DNA of 7,929 bases from Actinomycetota bacterium (GTDB lineage: Bacteria; Actinomycetota; Actinomycetes; UBA12327). The DNA lies in the NCBI GenBank assembly GCA_026392555.1, contig JAPLBW010000173.1, positions 1 to 7,929 on the forward strand. Direction: 5' to 3'. A model generated the notes under the pieces. That model saw nothing but the letters and a program-made list of their open reading frames with translations, was not told the origin of the DNA and ran no database searches. This document shows positions 1 to 6,434 of this stretch, piece by piece (position 1 is the first letter of the stretch; every line of letters begins with the position of its first letter). The position numbers and the translations under genes were made by a program.

Positions 1-1163
1 TACATCTTCTTGTAGTCGTGGCCACCGCGTTGGAGTTGGTACAACTGCTCGTCGGTGAGGTGCTCAACCAACTTGGCCGTACGAGGATCTCGACCAAAGA
101 AGTGTTCGCGAACGAATGCGCCACCTTCGGCTTGGTAGGTCTGGAAGTCGCCGTCGGGTGTGCTGTTCATGATGTTGACCAACGCACCGGAAGGATCAGC
201 GGCAAGTAGCGGATCCCAACTGCGTCCCCAAATCACCTTGATGACATTCCAGCCAGCGCCACGGAAGAACGATTCAAGTTCTTGAATGACCTTGCCGTTA
301 CCGCGCACGGGTCCATCAAGTCGTTGCAAGTTTGCACTGATGACAAACGTGAGGTTGTCGAGTTCTTCACGCGCTGCCAAACCAATGGCACCCAAGGATT
401 CGGGCTCATCCATTTCGCCGTCGCCGAGGAACGCCCACACGTGCTGTTGTGTGGTGTCCTTGATGCCACGGTTATGCATGTACTTGTTAAATCGGGCTTG
501 GTAGATGGCATTCATTGCGCCCAAGCCCATGGACACCGTGGGGAACTGCCAAAAATCAGGCATCAACCGTGGGTGTGGGTAGGACGACAGGCCCCCACCG
601 GGGTGCGAGAGCTCTTGGCGGAAACCATCGAGTTGGTCTTCGCTCATGCGTCCTTCGAGGAAGGCGCGTGCATAGATTCCGGGGGAGGCATGACCTTGGA
701 AATAGATCTGGTCGCCACCGCCTGGGTGATTGCGGCCGCGGAAGAAGTGGTTGAAGCCCACTTCATACAACGAGGCGCTCGACGCGTAGGTGGAAATGTG
801 GCCACCCACGCCAACGCCGGGACGTTGTGCGCGGTGAACCATGATCGCGGCGTTCCAACGAATGTAGGCGCGAATGCGACGTTCAATAAATTCATCGCCC
901 GGGAACCACGGTTCGGACTCTGGCGGAATGGTGTTGATGTAGTCAGTGCTGCGAAGCGAAGGAACCCCAACGTGGCGTTCACGAGCTCGTTGCAACAACG
1001 TCAGCATGAGGTAACGCGCGCGGTACTGCCCTTGAGTGGTGATGAGTTCGTCGAGCGAATCACGCCACTCTTTGGTTTCGTCAGGATCAACGTCAACCAT
1101 TTGGTTAGCCAGGCCCGAATGAATGATGCTTCGGCCTGGGTCAGGCAGGTTACTTTCGGGCAC
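1..1163 (-). CDS. aceE: Pyruvate dehydrogenase E1 component, homodimeric type (N-terminal 387 codons, partial)
   Basis: AceE is the thiamine-diphosphate E1 subunit that decarboxylates pyruvate and passes the acetyl group to the E2 lipoyl domain in the cytosolic pyruvate dehydrogenase complex. The minus-strand frame is open from a GTG at 1163 to the left edge, so the C-terminal half or more is missing (family about 890-930 aa). Visible family blocks are [13 protein letters not shown] (118-130), NHFFRG (138-143), the diphosphate/Mg motif [10 protein letters not shown] (247-256), [13 protein letters not shown] (279-291) and [12 protein letters not shown] (302-313). The start is supported by an AGGA seven bases upstream of the GTG. 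One oddity: residues 276-278 are Ser-Ala-Asn where E. coli has Asn-Cys-Asn; the Mg-ligand Asn (278) is kept. The gene diverges from the DUF3052 gene, as in mycobacteria. Identification is very secure. Confidence 0.97.
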   Translation of the reverse strand, partial: MPESNLPDPGRSIIHSGLANQMVDVDPDETKEWRDSLDELITTQGQYRARYLMLTLLQRARERHVGVPSLRSTDYINTIPPESEPWFPGDEFIERRIRAYIRWNAAIMVHRAQRPGVGVGGHISTYASSASLYEVGFNHFFRGRNHPGGGDQIYFQGHASPGIYARAFLEGRMSEDQLDGFRQELSHPGGGLSSYPHPRLMPDFWQFPTVSMGLGAMNAIYQARFNKYMHNRGIKDTTQQHVWAFLGDGEMDEPESLGAIGLAAREELDNLTFVISANLQRLDGPVRGNGKVIQELESFFRGAGWNVIKVIWGRSWDPLLAADPSGALVNIMNSTPDGDFQTYQAEGGAFVREHFFGRDPRTAKLVEHLTDEQLYQLQRGGHDYKKM

Positions 1164-1270
1164 GGTGGTGTCCTCAGCTCTTAGCGGTGCAGGCGGTTCG
1201 GGTCGCGAATGCCTGCGTGATGACTCCATCTTCCCCGACCATGCGATTTCAGGCTCTCGGGGTGCTGTTC

Positions 1271-1299
1271 ACCCAGACTTTGGCGCGCCATCTTGTCAA
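1271..1299 (-). promoter_or_regulatory. Candidate sigma-70-like promoter for aceE
   Basis: On the minus strand a perfect TTGACA (complement of 1294-1299) is followed after 17 bases by CTGGGT (complement of 1271-1276). The -35 is consensus but the -10 is poor (it lacks the leading TA of the actinobacterial TANNNT). It would give a 5' leader of roughly 100 nt before the aceE GTG. This is a motif match only. Confidence 0.25.
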
Positions 1300-1342
1300 T
1301 GCGCTTGCGTTGCCTGCCCTAGGCGCGGTGGACTGAGTTCCC

Positions 1343-1348
1343 TAGGGT
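1343..1348 (+). promoter_or_regulatory. Candidate -10 element for the DUF3052 gene
   Basis: TAGGGT fits the actinobacterial TANNNT -10 pattern and lies 36 bases before the GTG start. No good -35 is seen at 16-19 bases upstream. The element overlaps the second CCCTAGGG palindrome, so a factor bound there would cover it. Weak, motif-based call. Confidence 0.2.
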
Positions 1349-1384
1349 CACACTGAGCCTGAAGAACCAACCAAGGAGGAATGC

Positions 1385-1804
1385 GTGAGTCAGGGGACCG
1401 ACGGTCTAGGACCGGCAGGTCGGCTAGGTCTGTCCGCAGGACAGGTCGTGCTGGAGTTCGGCGTCGATGCGGATGTTGACGAAAGTTTGCGCACCGGCAT
1501 TGCGGGGATCACCGGACAAGCCCTGGTTGATGATTCCTATGGCGACGTGGTTGATGTCGTCTTGGTGTGGTGGCGCGATGGCGACGGCGACCTCACTGAC
1601 ACCTTGGTTGATGCCCTGACCTTGCTGGTCGATGGTGGCGTCGTGTGGATGTTTACTCCCAAGGCTGGTCGCGATGGCCACGTCGAGCCTTATGACATAG
1701 CTGAAGCATCAGTGGGTGCTGGTCTTTCGCAGACTTCATCCATCAGTGCGGCTCCCGAATGGTCGGGCACGCGCTTGATGACCCCCAAGTCTGCTCGCCA
1801 CTAG
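1385..1804 (+). CDS. DUF3052 family protein
   Basis: A 139-aa cytosolic protein of the actinobacterial DUF3052 family (Rv2239c-like), whose biochemical role I do not know. Recognisable family segments are the N-terminal GLSAGQVVLEFGVDADVD (residues 15-32), the acidic VVDVVLVWWRDGDGDLTD block, GGVVWMFTPKAGRDGHVEP and the C-terminal QTSSISAAPEWSGTRLM. No signal peptide or membrane helix is evident. The GTG start at 1385 is chosen because a strong AAGGAGG ends about five bases upstream; an ATG at 1381 lies in another frame that does not give the family sequence. The gene lies between divergent aceE and ahpE, the same setting as in mycobacteria, which suggests a link to pyruvate dehydrogenase expression or redox balance, but that is inference. 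Two CCCTAGG palindromes lie in its upstream region. Confidence 0.9.
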   Translation: MSQGTDGLGPAGRLGLSAGQVVLEFGVDADVDESLRTGIAGITGQALVDDSYGDVVDVVLVWWRDGDGDLTDTLVDALTLLVDGGVVWMFTPKAGRDGHVEPYDIAEASVGAGLSQTSSISAAPEWSGTRLMTPKSARH

Positions 1805-1851
1805 TTCGCTCCCTGCATCCCTCGTTCTGCGCGCTGGCGCCGGCTTTGGCA

Positions 1852-1869
1852 TGATGTGCGAGCACATCA
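1852..1869 (+). promoter_or_regulatory. Perfect 8-bp inverted repeat upstream of ahpE (candidate operator)
   Basis: TGATGTGCGAGCACATCA has two perfect 8-base arms around a GA centre and ends 23 bases before the ahpE ATG. Its size and symmetry fit a dimeric DNA-binding regulator, for example one responding to oxidative stress. The cognate protein is not identifiable here, and a very short hairpin in the ahpE leader is the alternative. Confidence 0.4.
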
Positions 1870-1892
1870 CCCCCTAGGACAAAGGAATCACC

Positions 1893-2402
1893 ATGTCGTT
1901 AGAAGTTGGGCAAGAAGCCCCTGACTTCACCTTGAAGAACAACCACGGCGAAGAAGTCACGCTGTCTTCCTTCCGCGGCGACAAGAACGTGGTGCTGGTG
2001 TTCTATCCCTTTGCCTTTACCCCCACCTGCACGGGCGAACTGTGTGCCATCCGCGATGAGCAGGAAGTCCTCGAGGGACACGACACCGTGGTCTTTGGCG
2101 TCTCGTGTGACCCCGCGCCTTCGTTGAAGGCGTTTGCTGCGGCCGAAAAGATTGAATACGCACTGTTGTCAGACTTTTACCCGCACGGTGATGTGTCGAA
2201 GGCCTATGGCGTCTTCCTTGAAGAGCGCGGCTTTTCCACTCGCGGAACCTTCATCATCGACAAGGCCGGCAAGATCGCATGGCAGGTCGTCAACTTACAA
2301 GGCAGCCATCGAAGCGCTGGCTTAATCACTTACCTGCACGACCACGGGCTATGCGCCCTCGGGTACGCTCAACGCTCCCGGGCGCATAGCTCAGCTGGTT
2401 AG
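1893..2402 (+). CDS. ahpE: AhpE-type one-Cys peroxiredoxin with a disrupted C-terminus
   Basis: A cytosolic thiol peroxidase that reduces hydrogen peroxide and organic peroxides. The thioredoxin-like fold is clear: APDFTL (9-14), active-site PFAFTPTC (P39, T43, peroxidatic C46), catalytic R117 in STRGTFIID, and [18 protein letters not shown] (91-108). The ATG is supported by AAAGGA seven bases upstream. The first 134 residues, to 2294, match the family. After that the frame gives unrelated residues and runs into the tRNA-Val gene, stopping at 2402 with 169 aa. The expected ending, [10 protein letters not shown] then TAA at 2323-2325, is instead in the next frame starting right at the break, and the usual PGEARD-like stretch between is absent. 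So a net shift with loss of about ten codons is likely. The natural end of the gene is therefore 2325. Whether this is real or an assembly fault is open. Confidence 0.88.
   Translation: MSLEVGQEAPDFTLKNNHGEEVTLSSFRGDKNVVLVFYPFAFTPTCTGELCAIRDEQEVLEGHDTVVFGVSCDPAPSLKAFAAAEKIEYALLSDFYPHGDVSKAYGVFLEERGFSTRGTFIIDKAGKIAWQVVNLQGSHRSAGLITYLHDHGLCALGYAQRSRAHSSAG
2348..2390 (+). repeat. 11-bp perfect inverted repeat spanning the 5' end of tRNA-Val
   Basis: GCTATGCGCCC at 2348-2358 is the exact reverse complement of GGGCGCATAGC at 2380-2390, the first 11 bases of the tRNA-Val gene. The loop is 21 nt. A transcript entering from ahpE could form this hairpin and sequester the tRNA acceptor strand. No T-tract follows the right arm, so it is not a classical terminator. 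Confidence 0.6.
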
Positions 2403-2456
2403 AGCACTGGTCTTACAAACCAGTGGTCGGGGGTTCGAGTCCCTCTGCGCCCACCA
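2380..2456 (+). tRNA. tRNA-Val (anticodon UAC), CCA encoded
   Basis: The cloverleaf folds cleanly. The acceptor stem GGGCGCA (2380-2386) pairs with TGCGCCC (2446-2452), with discriminator A at 2453 and encoded CCA at 2454-2456. The D arm contains GCTCAGCTGGTTAGAGC. The anticodon arm is CTGGT-CTTACAA-ACCAG, giving anticodon TAC, which reads GUA valine codons. The T arm is CGGGG-GTTCGAGT-CCCTC-like, with the normal TTCGA loop. A run of five T (2460-2464 region) follows soon after the CCA. The disrupted ahpE frame runs 23 bases into this gene, which is further evidence that the frame is not natural there. Confidence 0.97.
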
Positions 2457-2573
2457 CCGGTTTTTAGCCTTTGGGCTGAATGGGTTAATTGCGCGTCGGA
2501 TCCTTAATTGGCGTTTTTGGCGGTCCGATAAGTCAGTCTCAGGCTTCCCCCTCAGGCTGAAAAGGATTGACTT

Positions 2574-2795
2574 ATGAACGCTCGCACCCGCATCAAGATC
2601 GCCCTCATCGGCATCATCGCGCTTGGCGCGACCCCGTTCATCACCTCACCGGCTAGTGCCGCATCCACGCGCTCCTATGACGTGCGTCAGGACTGCCAGG
2701 TCCAAGGAGCAGCCCAATCGGTGGGTGACAAGACCCCCAATGCTCACGGCAACTTCTACTTCTCCGGTGGCAAGTGCTTCGAACTTCCGTCTTAG
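2574..2795 (+). CDS. Small secreted two-cysteine protein, function unknown
   Basis: A 73-aa protein starting at an ATG with AAAGGA seven bases upstream. It has a clear Sec signal peptide: a basic N-region (MNARTRIK), a hydrophobic stretch (IALIGIIALGATPFI, 9-23) and a cleavage site after ASA (27-29). The mature part would be about 44 residues with exactly two cysteines (C41 and C68), able to form one disulfide, and aromatic residues FYF at 61-63. There is no lipobox, so it should be released or stay associated with the envelope. It stands alone between tRNA-Val and a terminator, so it is probably transcribed separately. I do not recognise a family. The signal peptide and ribosome-binding site make a real gene likely. 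Confidence 0.75.
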   Translation: MNARTRIKIALIGIIALGATPFITSPASAASTRSYDVRQDCQVQGAAQSVGDKTPNAHGNFYFSGGKCFELPS

Positions 2796-2829
2796 AGATC
2801 TACTCGCGATTGCGAGCAGCAGGGCAGGG

Positions 2830-2862
2830 CCGGGCGTTTCCTCTAGGGAAGCGTCCGGTTTT
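2830..2862 (+). terminator. Rho-independent terminator after the small secreted protein
   Basis: A 12-bp stem (2830-2841 with 2847-2858, two G-U pairs, loop TCTAG) is followed by TTTT at 2859-2862. It lies 35 bases after the stop of the 73-aa gene and separates it from the redox/RNA operon. A smaller hairpin CTCGC-GATT-GCGAG at 2803-2816 precedes it. Confidence 0.7.
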
Positions 2863-2939
2863 GCTTATGCAATGGGCGGCTCGGTAACAGATCTGCGCGT
2901 CGGGTAGTAGAAACGGCTCAGTCACGGCAAGATCTAGGC

Positions 2940-3929
2940 GTGAGCGAATCTGTGCCCGAAAACGGCGAATACGACCTGTTGATCATCGGTGCTGGACCTG
3001 CGGGTCTGTTTGCCGCCTACTACGCGGGCTTTCGCAATCTCAGCGTTGCGCTGATGGATTCATTGCCCGCACTTGGTGGCCAAGTCGCGGCTTTGTATCC
3101 AGAAAAGTTGATTCTCGATGTTGCTGGCTTCCCAGCCATCAAGGGGCAAAAACTTATTGACGAATTAGTGACGCAGGCGCAAACCTCAAAGCCGACGTTG
3201 TACTTAGGTCATCGCGCTGAGGAATTGACCGAGGATGCTGACGGCGTCACGGTGGTGACCCATCGCGGGGCGACGGTTCGTGCAAAGGCTGTAATCATCA
3301 GCGGTGGCATCGGCACCTTTAGCCCGCGCCCGCTGCCTGATGCTGAAGCCTATGAAGGCAAAGGCTTGCGCTACTTCGTTCCTAAGCTCGATGATCTGGC
3401 CGGCAAGGATGTCTTGATCGTCGGTGGTGGGGATTCTGCTTTGGACTGGGCCATGGCACTGGATGGAATCGCGACATCTCGTACGCTGGTCCACCGCCGA
3501 ACCTCGTTCCGCGGACACGAAGCCAGCGTGGACAAGATTTTGGCCTCTGGAGTAAAGGTCTTGACTCCCTTTGAGGTCAAGCAGATCACCGGTGGCGACG
3601 AAATTGAATCCGTTGTGGTCTTTAATAACGAAACCCAAGAAGAACAAACCCTGAAGGTTCAAGCCGTTGTTGCTGCGTTGGGCTTTACCGCCGACCTGGG
3701 ACCGTTTACTCGCTGGGGACTGGACTTAGAAAAGAAGCACATCCTCGTTGACACCACGATGAAGACCAACCTTGATCGCGTCTTTGCTGTTGGTGATGTC
3801 GTGGAGTACCCAGGCAAGGTGCGTTTGATTGCCGTGGGCTTTGGTGAGGCTGCTACCGCGATCAACAATGCTGCTGGTGTGATTACGCCGGGAGCCAAAG
3901 TGTTCCCTGGTCACTCATCGGGTGGTTAA
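2940..3929 (+). CDS. Ferredoxin/flavodoxin--NADP reductase, thioredoxin-reductase-like (YumC type)
   Basis: A 329-aa cytosolic FAD enzyme that moves electrons between NADPH and ferredoxin or flavodoxin. Domain order is FAD-binding GAGPAG (17-22), the family signature PALGGQVAALYPEK (43-56), DVAGFP (60-65), the NADPH-binding GGGDSALDW (162-170) with HRR (185-187), and the second FAD motif GDVV (285-288). There is no CxxC between the domains, which excludes thioredoxin reductase. The length matches the YumC family (about 330 aa). The C-terminal GFGEAATAINNA is also typical. The start is the GTG at 2940; its ribosome-binding site is weak, and a second in-frame GTG at 2952 is possible. It is the first gene of the block, 18 nt before the Nif3-like gene. 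The likely partner is a ferredoxin or flavodoxin not in this window. Confidence 0.93.
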   Translation: MSESVPENGEYDLLIIGAGPAGLFAAYYAGFRNLSVALMDSLPALGGQVAALYPEKLILDVAGFPAIKGQKLIDELVTQAQTSKPTLYLGHRAEELTEDADGVTVVTHRGATVRAKAVIISGGIGTFSPRPLPDAEAYEGKGLRYFVPKLDDLAGKDVLIVGGGDSALDWAMALDGIATSRTLVHRRTSFRGHEASVDKILASGVKVLTPFEVKQITGGDEIESVVVFNNETQEEQTLKVQAVVAALGFTADLGPFTRWGLDLEKKHILVDTTMKTNLDRVFAVGDVVEYPGKVRLIAVGFGEAATAINNAAGVITPGAKVFPGHSSGG

Positions 3930-3947
3930 ACCAATGCAGGGGAGCAC

Positions 3948-4781
3948 ATGAGTCAGCCAGTGTTGGTGCGCGATGTTGTGGCGGCCATGGAGGTGCGGTA
4001 TCGACCGGACTGGGCTGAGGACTGGGACGCGGTCGGACTGGTCTGTGGTGATCCATCTGTTGCTGTGACCAAGATTCACTTTGCTGTTGATGCCACTTCT
4101 GCCGTGGTTGACGAAGCCATTGCTTCTGGAGCTCAAATGCTCATCACGCATCACCCACTGCTGTTTGATCCGGTTCAATCTGTTGCTACGACCACGACCA
4201 AGGGCGCGATCATTCACCGCTTGATTAGCAATGGGGTCGCCTTATTTGCCGCACACACCAATGCCGATCGGGCTAACCCTGGTGTCAGCGACGCATTGGC
4301 GACCGCGCTGTGTTTGATGGACATCGAAGTCCTTGAGCCGCTTTCTGATGATGACCAAATCGGCCTGGGCCGCGTTGGGCGCCTGGGTGAGCCGATGAGC
4401 TTGCAGGCCTTTGTGGAGCACGTGCACAGCGTTTTGCCAGTCGGTGTGGCCGGCGTGAAGGCCACGGGTGACCCGCAGGCCATGATCCAGCGCATCGCCG
4501 TGTGTGGTGGAGCAGGTGGATCGGCATTGCCAGCGGTGTTGGCCGCTGATGTGGATGCGTATGTGACCTCGGACTTGAGTCATCATCGAGCCGGCGAATT
4601 TGCCGATGATGTTGATGGTGGCAAGCCGTTCTTGATCGATGCCACACACTTTGGTACCGAGTGGCCATGGCTGCAGCAAGCCGCCGGCCTCCTGATCGCA
4701 GACCTTGCGGGGTTCGGCACTACCGTGGAGACCACGATTTCCATCTTGTCCACCGATCCTTGGCGGATCCACTCACATTGA
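3948..4781 (+). CDS. Nif3-like dinuclear metal centre protein (DUF34 family)
   Basis: A 277-aa member of the NIF3/YbgI/DUF34 family, toroidal hexamers with a two-metal site; the physiological role remains unsettled. Family motifs are EDWDAVGLVCGD (24-35), the metal ligands ITHHPLLF (H68, H69), AAHTNAD (H103, D107), and the C-terminal SDLSHH (208-213) and IDATHFGTEWP (230-240; H234 and E238 as ligands). At this length it lacks the PII-like insert found in the longer B. subtilis YqfO form. The ATG has GGGGAG five to six bases upstream. It lies 18 nt after the reductase and 27 nt before the zinc-ribbon gene, and the Nif3-zinc ribbon-RNase HI order is also seen in mycobacteria. Co-transcription is inferred from the spacing. 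Confidence 0.93.
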   Translation: MSQPVLVRDVVAAMEVRYRPDWAEDWDAVGLVCGDPSVAVTKIHFAVDATSAVVDEAIASGAQMLITHHPLLFDPVQSVATTTTKGAIIHRLISNGVALFAAHTNADRANPGVSDALATALCLMDIEVLEPLSDDDQIGLGRVGRLGEPMSLQAFVEHVHSVLPVGVAGVKATGDPQAMIQRIAVCGGAGGSALPAVLAADVDAYVTSDLSHHRAGEFADDVDGGKPFLIDATHFGTEWPWLQQAAGLLIADLAGFGTTVETTISILSTDPWRIHSH

Positions 4782-4808
4782 GTTTGATGTGATGAAACGG
4801 AGTACGAC

Positions 4809-5552
4809 GTGAATGCCGAGCCCGAGGTCCAACTCCTGCTGTTGCAGATTCAGGGGCTGGATTCTGAACTCGATCGGCTCACCCACCAGGCCCGCACGTT
4901 GCCCGTGCTCGCTGTCATCGCCGAGATTGAAGCCCGCCTCGCTGACTTAGGTTCCTTGATCGTTGCTGGCGAAACCGAAGTATCGGACCTTAAGCGCGAG
5001 CAGGCCAAAGCCGACACCGATGTCGAGCAGGTGCGCGAACGTTCCAACCGCGACCAGCAACGCATGGATGCGGGGGCTGTGAGCGCCTCGAAGGAGCTCG
5101 AAGCCCTGCAGCACGAGATCGCTTCGCTGGCCAAGCGCCAAGCCGAGCTCGAAGACGTGGAACTCGAAGTCATGGAACGTCTAGAAGACGCGCAAAACAG
5201 CCTTAATACGTTGGTTGCTGAACGTGCTGAGTTAACCGAGAAGTTGCAAGGTCATGCCAGTGAGCGCGACGTAGCTTTGAATGAATTCGGTACACAGTCC
5301 ACGCAGGCGCGCACTGAACGCGATGGGCTGGCACCACAGATTCCTGCCGAACTGAGTGCTTTGTATGAAAAGTTGCGGGCGTCCGGTAGGGGAGTCGGTG
5401 CTGCTGCACTGCACCGCGGGCGCTGCCAAGGATGTCAGTTGGAAATCAATGCCTCGGAATTGAAGGCCATTCGCGAAGCCGATGCTGATGAAGTCTTGCG
5501 TTGTGAAGAGTGTCGACGCATTTTGATCCGCACCGCGGAATCGGGGTTGTAA
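4809..5552 (+). CDS. Coiled-coil protein with C-terminal C4 zinc ribbon (DUF164 family)
   Basis: A 247-aa protein with two parts. Residues about 5-175 are rich in Glu, Lys, Arg, Leu and Ala in heptad-like order and should form a long antiparallel coiled coil. Residues 203-241 hold a four-cysteine zinc ribbon, GRCQGCQLEI (C206, C209) and VLRCEECRRIL (C232, C235). This matches the DUF164/zf-RING_7 family (Rv2229c; HP0958 and CT398 in other phyla), thought to act as a binding or scaffold protein for nucleic acid or partner proteins. The GTG at 4809 has GGAG six bases upstream. Its TAA directly abuts the GTG of the RNase HI gene, so the two are very likely translationally coupled. Confidence 0.92.
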   Translation: MNAEPEVQLLLLQIQGLDSELDRLTHQARTLPVLAVIAEIEARLADLGSLIVAGETEVSDLKREQAKADTDVEQVRERSNRDQQRMDAGAVSASKELEALQHEIASLAKRQAELEDVELEVMERLEDAQNSLNTLVAERAELTEKLQGHASERDVALNEFGTQSTQARTERDGLAPQIPAELSALYEKLRASGRGVGAAALHRGRCQGCQLEINASELKAIREADADEVLRCEECRRILIRTAESGL

Positions 5553-5966
5553 GTGGCTCGGCACTTCATCGTTGAAGCCGACGGCGGCTCACGCAACAAT
5601 CCAGGTCAAGCCGCATACGGCGCTGTGGTTATTGATCCATAATCTGGCGAAGTCATCGTGGAGTGCGCTGAACTGATCGGCATTGCTAGTAACAACGTCG
5701 CCGAATACAGCGGACTCGTAGCCGGTCTTGAAGCAGTGCGCGCCCTGGATCCCGAAGCAACCGTGCTGGTGAAGATGGACTCCAAACTGGTGGTGGAGCA
5801 AATGTCGGGGCGTTGGAAGATCAAGCACCCCGACATGCGGACGCTGGCGATGAAGGCTCGCGATGTGTTGCCCTACGAAAACGTGGAATACCAGTGGATC
5901 CCGCGCGCAGAGAACTCACGCGCGGACGCCTTGCTCAATATGGTGCTGGACTCCCGCACGATCTAG
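5553..5966 (+). pseudogene. rnhA: Ribonuclease HI family gene with an in-frame TAA stop
   Basis: RNase HI cuts the RNA strand of RNA-DNA hybrids using four acidic residues. Read through, the frame from the GTG at 5553 encodes 137 residues with all four: D10 in EADGGSRNNPG, E51 in NNVAEYSGL, D76 in MDSKLVVEQMSGRWKIKHPDM and D125 in NSRADALLN. However, codon 30 is TAA (5640-5642), between DP and SGEV, a surface-loop position in the family. A protein restarting at the GTG at 5658 would lack D10 and be inactive. Downstream the frame keeps perfect family sequence, so the lesion is recent or a base-calling error. Only the RNase H domain is present; the phosphatase domain fused in Rv2228c is missing, as in many shorter homologues. 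The start abuts the preceding stop codon, and RNase P RNA begins about 22 nt after the TAG. Confidence 0.85.
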
Positions 5967-5987
5967 TTGATCGGTACGCTTGCCCCA

Positions 5988-6395
5988 CGGCGGACGAGCC
6001 GGCCGGGCGGTCGCGGCATCAAGCAATTGGTGTCGAGGAAGGTCCGGGCTCCACAGGGCAAGGTGGTGGGTAACACCCACCCGAGGAAACTCGCGGGACA
6101 GTGCCACAGAAAACAGACCGCTGATCTTTGATCAGTAAGGGTGAAACGGTGGTGTAAGAGACCACCAGCACTTGAGGTGACTCAAGTGGCTCGGTAAACC
6201 CCACTTGGAGCTAGATCAAAAGGTTTGAGTGTTCGCACTCAAACTGCGCAAACACTTGAGGGCGGCCCGCCCAAGTTTGCGGGTAGATCGCACGAGCGTG
6301 TCAGCAATGGCGCGCCCAGATGGATGGCCGCACATCGGAACCACCGCAAGGTGACCGAAGACAGAACCCGGCCTACAGGCCGACTCGTCCGCCAC
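5988..6395 (+). ncRNA. rnpB: RNase P RNA, bacterial type A
   Basis: The catalytic RNA that, with the RnpA protein, matures tRNA 5' ends. Conserved core sequences are in order: GAGGAAGGTCCGGGCTCCAC (6035-6054) with ACAGGGCA, CCACAGAAAACAGACCGC (6104-6121), and AGACAGAACCCGGCCTA near the 3' end (6359-6374). The closing P1 helix is explicit: GGCGGACGAG (5989-5998) is the exact complement of CTCGTCCGCC (6384-6393), which fixes the ends to within a few bases. The length, about 405 nt, is normal for type A. The gene looks intact, in contrast to its neighbours. It follows the RNase HI gene by only about 22 nt, so its promoter must lie within that gene's 3' end, or it is processed from the operon transcript. 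Confidence 0.97.
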
Positions 6396-6434
6396 CCCTT
6401 ATAAACAAAGGGGTGTTGAGTTTCTATTGTCTTT
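6393..6434 (+). terminator. Rho-independent terminator of rnpB
   Basis: CACCCCTT (6393-6400) pairs perfectly with AAGGGGTG (6408-6415) across a 7-nt loop, followed by a T-rich but interrupted tract (TTGAGTTTCTATTGTCTTT). It begins directly at the end of the P1 helix of RNase P RNA. Confidence 0.75.

Noticed and set aside
282..1184. Long plus-strand open frame (about 300 codons) opposite aceE
   Set aside because: It is antisense to the highly conserved aceE coding sequence, shows no family motif and has no ribosome-binding site; the minus strand gives an unbroken AceE.
2453..2480. Terminator directly after tRNA-Val
   Set aside because: There is a T-run (GGTTTTT) and a 4-bp AGCC/GGCT hairpin, but the T-run precedes the hairpin, so it is not a standard intrinsic terminator.
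4242..4772. Minus-strand open frame of 176 codons opposite the Nif3-like gene
   Set aside because: Shadow of a clearly conserved plus-strand gene, with no motif of its own.
5658..5966. Independent 102-aa gene starting at GTG 5658
   Set aside because: It is simply the RNase HI domain after the in-frame TAA; it lacks the first catalytic Asp and has no good ribosome-binding site.
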